In this document: positions 58,201 to 64,000 of the stretch, piece by piece
Layout of the letters: each line of letters opens with the position of its first letter
How positions within the stretch are numbered: position 1 is the first letter of the stretch
Origin: Corythucha ciliata
Lineage: Eukaryota > Arthropoda > Insecta > Hemiptera > Tingidae
Assembly: GCA_038030265.1 (NCBI GenBank)
Contig: CM075942.1
Location: 66,158,926 to 66,222,925 of the forward strand
Direction: 5' to 3'
Length of the DNA stretch: 64,000 bases
The notes under the pieces: generated by a model
Databases searched by the model: none
Seen by the model: the letters and a program-made list of their open reading frames with translations, nothing else
Told to the model about the DNA's origin: nothing
Program-made: the position numbers and the translations under genes

Positions 58201-61200
58201 ACTCAAATAAAACAGCAAAGTGTGGGAATGCAGGTAGGGGCATAACTAGAAATCCGGATCCGGGGTTCGGATGGGGGCCCCTGAATAGCTTGAAGATGAA
58301 AAATAGGGATTTTCAAGTCGATAAGATGAAAACGAATGGCTAAACTCGCTTGTAAAAGTGAGTAAAACGCTGATTCGCGGCTGAAATTGAGAAAAATTGC
58401 TGAAATTTATGGCTGTTAATATTAAGAAAAAGCGCTAGCTAATTCACATCTGACATTGAGATAACGCAAAATCACGAATTGTTGGGGCGAAATTAGGAAA
58501 AAGCGCTGATTTACGCAGCTAAAGCTGAGAAAAGCGCTAATTCAAGGATGAAAAAGAGAAAAACGCAAATTCGCGTCGTCTTGAAAAAAAAAAAAAAAAA
58601 ACACGCTAATTTACAGCTAAAATTGTGATAAAGTGCTACAATTTAGCAACTTTCAAAATTTAGAACAAGCGCAAATTCACAGCTAAAAGGGAGAAACGCC
58701 AACTCAAGAATTCTCGGGGCAACATTGGGACTAAAATTTAGAAAAAGCGCTAATTCACGGGTGAAATAGTCAAAAACGCGAATTCGCCTCTAGATAAAAG
58801 TGGAGGAAAACTCAGCTAAGATATGAAAAATTACGATTTTACGGATAAAATCGAGAAAAAACGCTAAAAATCGTAGCTAAAATTAAGAAAATGTGCTAAT
58901 TTACTGCTAAAATTGAGAAACAAAACGCTAATTCACAGCTGAAAATGAGAGAAAACGCCAATTCGCCAATTCTTAGGGGCAACTTTAAGGCTGAAGTTGA
59001 AAAGCGCTAATTCACGCGCTAAAGATGAGAAAAACGCTAATTCAAGGATAAAAAAGAGAACAACGCGAATTCGAGTCTAAAAATAGAGAAACACGCTATT
59101 ATGATAAAGTGTTACAATTTGGCAGCTTTAAACATTGGGAAAAAGCGCGAATTCACAGAAAACGTCAACTCACGGATTCTCGGGGCTGGAAATTGAGAAA
59201 AAGCTGCGATTCACGGCGTGAAATAGAGAAAAACGCGAATTTGCGTCTAAAAGTGGAGGAAAACTTTAATTCACAACTAAGGTACAAAACATTTCAATTT
59301 TGCAGATAAAATCGAGGAAAAGTGCTATAATTTCCAGCTAAAATTAAAAAATGTGCCCATTCACTGCTAAATTGGGGGTAAAAAGGCTAATTCACAGCTG
59401 AAATTGAGAATACCCCAACTTGCACATTCTTGGGGAAACTTTGGGAATAAAATTGAGAAAAAGCGCTAATTCAAGCGGCTAAAACTGTGAAAAAGCGCTA
59501 ATTCGAGGGTAATAAATAGAGAAAAACACGAATGGTTTTTTTTGTAATGGAGAAAAGCGCGAATTTACGGCTTAAATTTAGAAAAATTGCTAATTTGCGG
59601 ATAAAATTGGGAAAGAGCACTTAAACGCTACCTAATTTGCGGATTCTTAAGGCAACTTCACGGTAAGAGCTTGTAAAAAGCGCCGATTCGCAGCTAAAAA
59701 TGAGAAAATGAGCTAATTCGCGGAAAAAATTGAGAAAACGCACTTTAGAGGCAATTTCGTGGCTAAAATTGAGGAAAATATATACTTCAAAGCTGCAAAA
59801 AAGTATATTTACGGTTTAATTAGAGACTAAAGGGCCCCGGACAAGTGTTGTTCCGCCACTGGGTAGCGGTGATCGCATAACAAAACAGCGGGTTTGATGC
59901 CGCCAGGGTAGAGATGCCCGGTGCGCACCGCACACGCCGCACGCCCCTTGCTACGCCTGTGCTTCATATTGCTTAAATTTGGGCTAAAACCCTCTCCGGG
60001 GGAGGCCCGGGGGCCGATAGGTGGATCGCCCTCCTTTGCCAGATGGCAGGGATAAAGTGTAGAAGAAGAATCAATAATATACCTAACAAAAAGTCTGCAG
60101 AAAAGTGAAAGATGGGGGGGGGGCGAATGTTCTAGGCATTGCTATTTTTCATCTTCTCGCGAATGATCCAGGGTTTTCGATCTGAGTGACAGTCGCTTGG
60201 TCCTCGAATAAGAAGCGAAAAGGATAGAATAAGAACTTTGGGTGCAGTATTCGGGATAGAAGATTGGCATTAAAGCCAAGACTAAATTCCGGGGGGGGGG
60301 CCGCCCACCCTGCCCCCCGGTTCCGCCGCCACTGACAGCCAGCTGCCGGAGCGGCATTTTTTTTTACTCTGGTAGAATTTCACAGTCAGTTACATTCAAT
60401 GGACCACTTCGGGTGAGGTTTTCACGATGCTCAGCATATTGAAATTCGCAAGAATTACTTGAATTTTGCAGGTGAAAACAATCGTTTTTGAATAGAAAAC
60501 CCACTCTTTTTTCTAAAAAGATTATCCTCTCATTTCCCGTTAGGTAATTATTACCACAACCAATTCTTTGGTATCACAGGTTGGGAAAAAATGGAAAAAT
60601 GAAGCCAGGTCAAGTTGGCGATCTTTTTCCTAGCGATCTTTTTCAGAGAAGATAGCGATCCTTACCAGCGATCTTTTTTCTGTCAACAGAGAAGGGGGTG
60701 GCAAGGGGGAGGGGGAAGAAAGGGAGTACAGAAAGAGTGGGGGGGGGGCATTGACACCATAAACACAAAATAAACGCACACGAACGACATGAATACGGGC
60801 TGAGGCAGGATCGCTATTCCCTAGCTTGACAATATCGTTATAAAGTGTCGTGCCACAACCACCTTCGGTATAGAACCTCTGACGCATAAAACATGCCCGC
60901 CAATGACATAAAGTACAGGCAGAGGCGGTCTGGGGGCAGGACTCCAGAGAACGTAAACATAGAGCTTGTGAACGAACTGGACGGTTTTTTTTGCATTATG
61001 GGTCGGGTCAGGTTCTCGTGCATGTTATTAGGGCTGGCCATAATTCCTCCGCTGTTTTACTTATCTTGAATGGCCTGTTGCTGTTGTTTAGCATTGAAAA
61101 TGGCGTTATAAGTCGAAATCAGGTCAATAAAGTTGTTGTAGCACTTCAACCGGTCCAAAAAATAAACCCACTGGAATTTTGTGCTATTTTTGAGCCTTTT

Positions 61201-61870
61201 TGTGCCATCCATGAAAAATTTTGAGCCCAACAACCACAAAAGGCTCAAAATGACGTTATTCGAATGCAGCCACAAATTGAGTCCATTTTAGGCAGCAATT
61301 GAAAAACGCCATTTTGAGTAATTTCTGATTGGGCTCAAAATTTTGAAAGGATGGCACAAAGTGGCTCAAAAAATAGCACAAAATTAATTTGAATTAATTT
61401 TTTTGATCGGTTAAAGTACTACTACAGCTTTACTGACCTGTCGAAATCGCTCCAAGATCTATCGATAAGATCAATCTGAGCGTGTGGACCACACGTCACG
61501 AAGTTATTTTAACGAATTTGTACCCTCCTATCAATGAGCCAGCCAGTAAGTTTTTTTTTTTTTTTTTTTTTTTTTTCAGGTCCCAGTGGGCTTGACTCCC
61601 AACCGATCGCGTTTCCTTTCAATGAAGTGGCTCATTGAGCAGGGCAAAGGCGATTCGCGTACTACAAGATTTTACGTCAAGTTAGCGAATGAATTGATAA
61701 GTGCTAGCCAAGGAGAAGTGAGTTTTGTTTTTTTTTTAAATTTCTTCGAGTCGATTACCTAAAATTTACGTTTTCCAACCACTTAGGGCAGAGTCATCAA
61801 GAGAAAACAGGAGCTGCACAGGCAGTGTGAGGCCAACCGGGCGTATGCTCATTATAGGTGGGCTAAATAA
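52293..61870 (+). CDS. MRPS7: Mitochondrial ribosomal protein uS7m
   Basis: Exons at about 52234-52444, 52507-52570, 52653-52823, 61580-61717 and 61787-61870 join in phase. The N-terminus is an Arg/Ser-rich, mitochondrial-type leader (LFRRSSHLLGC) followed by MYSPRFIEP, as in animal MRPS7. The S7 domain follows: KFTNHVMRKGNKELA, TFETIKRIQVEKY, VFHQAVDNCKPMLG and VRGGSTYQ, then VPVGLTPNRSRFLSMKWL and the C-terminal RQCEANRAYAHYRWAK. The protein binds small-subunit rRNA of the mitoribosome and helps form the exit site. No in-frame ATG precedes the leader in the same exon; translation may start at the Met at 52293 or in an unseen upstream exon. The third intron is 8.76 kb, the others 62-82 nt. 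Confidence 0.9.
52859..53450. repeat. Left arm of 590-bp inverted repeat
   Basis: It runs from ggccaacaaaatgaattctg to ggaatgtgttcggaggtgtcc and is the complement of 55909-56504 with almost no difference. The arm includes a few family A units. An identical 69-codon frame appears in both arms, but this is simply the repeat. The loop between arms is about 2.46 kb. Confidence 0.88.
54320..55160. repeat. Tandem ~300-bp repeats in inverted-repeat loop
   Basis: A segment with gcaatttcgaccgtcatttt, ttgcgctaaaaacgacg and ttcgcaaggaaatttcacg occurs at 54640-54815 and 54955-55150. Its leader (tagtcacgccaaatcgatc) occurs at 54540, 54855 and 56800. Another ~185-bp part (54340-54525) recurs at 56600-56790 outside the right arm in the same orientation. 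They look like parts of one unidentified element. Confidence 0.75.
55909..56504. repeat. Right arm of 590-bp inverted repeat
   Basis: This is the inverted counterpart of 52859-53450. It is followed by aatcaaaaaatagaaaacag, which also occurs at about 53923. The pair with its 2.46-kb loop is probably one large foldback transposon of about 3.6 kb. Confidence 0.88.
57391..60334. mobile_element. hAT-like element, nested
   Basis: An exact 8-bp duplication, ACAGCCAG, lies at 57383-57390 and 60335-60342. Ends are CAGTGGCGGCAGAAG and, inverted, CAGTGGCGGCGGAACC. G-runs stand near both ends (57419, 60291). The interior has no transposase. A further element lies inside at 58241-59861. Confidence 0.88.
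58241..59861. mobile_element. Innermost element with family A array (reverse)
   Basis: The right end, read inverted, is CAGTGGCGGAACAAC, matching 12625 and 63691. The left end is CATAACTAGAAATCCGG. Flanks GGTAGGGG (58233-58240) and GGTAGCGG (59862-59869) agree at seven of eight bases. The interior, about 58340-59830, is family A minisatellite in reverse. A complete copy of the most widespread element type here. Confidence 0.7.
61121..61439. mobile_element. MULE-type MITE
   Basis: An exact 9-bp duplication, GTCGAAATC, lies at 61112-61120 and 61440-61448. Inverted arms of about 130 bp begin AGGTCAATAAAGTTGTTGTA and AGGTCAGTAAAGCTGTAGTA. A 9-bp duplication with long arms is typical of Mutator-like elements. 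At 319 bp it encodes nothing. It lies about 130 bp before MRPS7 exon 4. Confidence 0.82.
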
Positions 61871-62070
61871 GTAGACGTTGCAATTTAAAAATCGTATATA
61901 CATCAATGTAAATATAATTGCGTCATTATAATTTTTTTTGTTCATTCCTCCGCGAGTTTCCTAGCCGTGCGAAATGAAATATTTTCTTTTAGGTTAAAAA
62001 AAAAAAATTGTACTCGTAAAAAAAGTTAAAAGGAACAATCTTCGTCTTTAGGATTTACGAAAAGGTGTGA

Positions 62071-63415
62071 TCATCGTGGTGGGACGGTAACTCTTGACGG
62101 AAGTCGGCCGTTGTTATTTTGTTTGAGCGTGTTAATTTCTTGGGGAGTCAAAGGAATGTACCCACCGTCGGGGAGATTAACGCGCCAACCACCGTTTGGA
62201 TTGTACACTAGAGCACCGGTGAGCGTGGGAAGTTCTGCGGCGGGTCCGTCGGGGAAAATATTTCTTCGAGGGGTCTGCTGCGTGGGCCCACCGCGCGACG
62301 ACGGCGGCCAACCACCATTTGACACGGTCTGTTGTGACGGCCGATTGGGGCTGGGGCCGCCGCCGACGCCACGAGGTCCGAAGCCTCCTCGGGCAGCAGC
62401 AGCACCACCACCGGACGGCGATGAGCCGGCAGAGGAGGGACCACGAGGTGAAACTCCGCGTGGCGATGAAGCGGGCGAGTTGGGACCGCGAGGCGATGTT
62501 CGAGGCTTGGAAAATTTCGCTCGCCACTCTTGTGGCGACAGGGGTATGGGTAGGGGAGTTTTGGGCTTTGACTTGGCAGGAGTGACAGGCCCACCTGGTA
62601 GAGGCTTCGGCATAACGATACTCCCGCTGACCATAACAACGTCGTCATCGTCATCAGGAATCACAACTTTTTCAAGAGTCACCTATAGTAATTTTAAACA
62701 TTAGCAAACAACTTCAAAATTAATGAAACACACAAATTACCTCTTTGCTCACGTATGAAGACGCCACAGGAGGTGAAGCTCTAACCGGTTGAATATCCAC
62801 TTCTGGGAATTTGGAAACCACTGCTGAGACGGAACACTCGCCAAAGAAACCGTTTTGGTAATTTGTACAGAAGACGATATTGTAACACCAGACGGGATAG
62901 CCGAAACTGTGATGTCCGATGGTAACGTCGGCTGAACTTTCTCACAGGTGACCGACGAACTCAATTTACGGGAAGTGATGGTAACTCCAGTTCGAACTAT
63001 GCTCAATTCTGAATTGGACTTGATCGTGAGCGGCGCCGGTTCAGATTCGTCGTCCGACGAGCTAATGACAACGCTCGAACTGAGAGAAACCTGGAGGGGG
63101 AAAAAAAAGTATTATTTCACTATACAGTGGAGAAATCCCTCCCCTCATCAATCCATCCATCACGAGTGGCTCGTACCCGAGGTTTTGAAGACGCTGACGC
63201 ATCCACGGACCAGCACTCTAAAACTTGCGGAGTTAAAGTGTCTTTGTTTTGACTTAGATCGGGCTTAGGCGCCACAGTGGTCGCTGGACTTGGCGCAGAA
63301 CTCTTTTCGGTGCCCTGCGATTCAGACCTTTCTCTCGCTGTAACACATTATTGCTTCGTTAAATCCCCTCAAGAACGTACAATTTAGAGAGACAACGAAC
63401 CGGGGGGAGGAGGAG
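62071..63415 (-). CDS. Unidentified protein with SUMO-interacting-like motifs (3' part)
   Basis: Minus-strand exons: 63337-63177, 63090-62741 and 62682-62071 (stop). A short Pro-rich exon at about 63415-63396 may precede. The reading frame changes within 63090-62741; a 65-nt intron (donor after CCGTCTG, acceptor ccgtctcag) restores it. The product is low-complexity: Ser/Thr-rich, then Pro/Gly/Arg-rich with repeated SPRG, and a conserved-looking end (NPNGGWRVNLPDGGYIPLTPQE). Two motifs fit SUMO-interacting motifs: VVISSSDDESE and VVIPDDDDDVVMV. I do not recognise the family. A nuclear regulatory role is only an inference. The 5' part lies beyond a repeat or the window edge. Its stop is about 200 bp from the MRPS7 stop on the other strand. 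Confidence 0.65.
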
Positions 63416-63433
63416 TTGGCCTGTACCGTGGGA

Positions 63434-64000
63434 TCAGTGGCGGATTTACGGGGTGGGTTTTGAACCCCCCCCCCCTCTTAAGAAAATGGAGTCTCAAAAA
63501 TGAACACGTAAGACAATTTATAGAAAGGGGGAGGGAGTCATCAAGCTTAGGGCGCTCCTTGAAGTGGCCAAACCGGGTCCATTGTCAATCGGCGACCACA
63601 AGAAACAGACAGACCGACGCGACAGCAAACCGAAAATCTCTTTTTAACATTTCTGAGGTTGTGCATCAAGAATATGTAGTCAGCTCGCAGTGGCGGAACA
63701 ACACCTATCGGGGCCAGGGGCGGATCCACGGGGGGGGGGGTATTGGGGGTAACTACCCCCCCCCCCTAGATTTCAGAAAAGTTGATTTTTTAAAAAGATA
63801 GAGAGAATATCACGACGATTCCCTGAGGACAAGCAGTGGTTGTCAAGCTTATTTGTCAATTCTCTCATATGTAGATAATAGAACACTGCGGATTATTTGA
63901 TCCAGGAACTGCGAATTTTGCAGCAGACAACTTACTGTTTCCAGAAACAGCTCATGTTTGGGCTAGGGACAAGAAAGAGGTGGGGAGGGGCCAGTAGTGG
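63434..64000. mobile_element. Cluster of hAT-like termini
   Basis: Three starts follow one another: CAGTGGCGGATTTACGGGG at 63434, CAGTGGCGGAACAACACC at 63691 and CAGGGGCGGATCCACGG at about 63714, each with long G or C runs close by. They are nested or truncated copies of element types seen elsewhere. The last ~200 bases show nothing else recognisable; the window ends in ggccagtagtgg. Confidence 0.6.

Larger units (their letters stand above)
57004..60517. mobile_element. Foldback element split by a hAT-like insertion
   Basis: Inverted arms of about 175 bp (57004-57180 and 60340-60517) share GCTCCGGCAGCTGGCTGT and CTTGCGAATTTCAA. The original loop was about 200 bp with short agtaaaagtaaat repeats. 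The element at 57391-60334 was inserted at the inner edge of the right arm. No coding capacity. Confidence 0.75.
52824..61579. other. MRPS7 intron 3, 8.8 kb of inverted repeats and transposons
   Basis: The donor CAG/GTAAG at 52824 is followed after five bases by a hAT-like end, CAGTGGCGCCGGATCC. The acceptor follows a long poly-T tract at 61552-61576. Inside lie a 590-bp inverted repeat, ~300-bp tandem segments, a foldback with nested hAT-like elements and a MULE-type MITE. Stretches without recognisable structure are 53460-54320, 55160-55900 and 60540-61110. Confidence 0.8.

Noticed and set aside
62111..62704. 197-codon plus-strand Pro/Gly-rich frame
   Set aside because: It is the antisense shadow of the minus-strand exon. 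The minus frame splices in phase with its upstream exons and has motif-like segments.

Overview
The window is nuclear DNA from an invertebrate animal, perhaps an arthropod. The real genes are split by short introns (mostly 57-95 nt, GT-AG), the proteins are metazoan (a FOXJ1-type forkhead factor, RPAP2, mitochondrial ribosomal protein uS7m), and most of the sequence is transposons and transposon-borne minisatellites. No species can be named from sequence alone.

Layout. 1-3.4 kb: minisatellite arrays, a hAT-like terminus and a 282-bp palindrome. 3.4-10.1 kb: a Ty3/gypsy retrotransposon (minus strand, 4-bp target duplication) with a long pol ORF, no gag and a 1.24-kb tandem duplication. 10.3-11.7 kb: a MITE and the FOXJ1-like gene (4 exons, plus). 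12.6-14.5 kb: minisatellite, a retroelement scrap and a PIF/Harbinger transposase fragment. 14.6-18.7 kb: an intron-containing P-element/THAP9-like transposase gene (minus) with a foldback element in one intron. 19.2-23.8 kb: a LINE tail holding a MITE, then a decayed second gypsy element (minus). 23.8-39.2 kb: minisatellites and nested DNA transposons, including a foldback element with tandem subrepeats split by a LINE, and a three-level nest with two perfect 8-bp target duplications. 39.6-40.0 kb: a possible 3' exon of an unidentified gene. 40.0-51.9 kb: RPAP2 (minus, 7 exons) with a 10-kb intron full of transposons and tRNA-derived SINEs. 52.2-61.9 kb: MRPS7 (plus), head-to-head with RPAP2, with an 8.8-kb intron made of inverted repeats and nested transposons. 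62.1-63.4 kb: the 3' part of an unidentified gene (minus) whose product carries SUMO-interacting-like motifs, tail-to-tail with MRPS7.

The most unusual theme is the link between two families of about 30-bp minisatellite and hAT-like, transposase-less elements. Several of these elements can be delimited to the base by 8-bp duplications (GCTGCCTC, TGTACAAA, CCCCAAAC, GAATATTA, ACAGCCAG). The two minisatellite families share a core (ATTCGCG, about five bases, then AAAAT) and may descend from one repeat that spread inside mobile elements. The host genes are coherent on their own: RPAP2 and MRPS7 are housekeeping genes sharing one intergenic promoter, and FOXJ1 is the ciliogenesis regulator. All splice junctions proposed for FOXJ1, RPAP2 and internal MRPS7 exons keep phase, which is the main support for those models.
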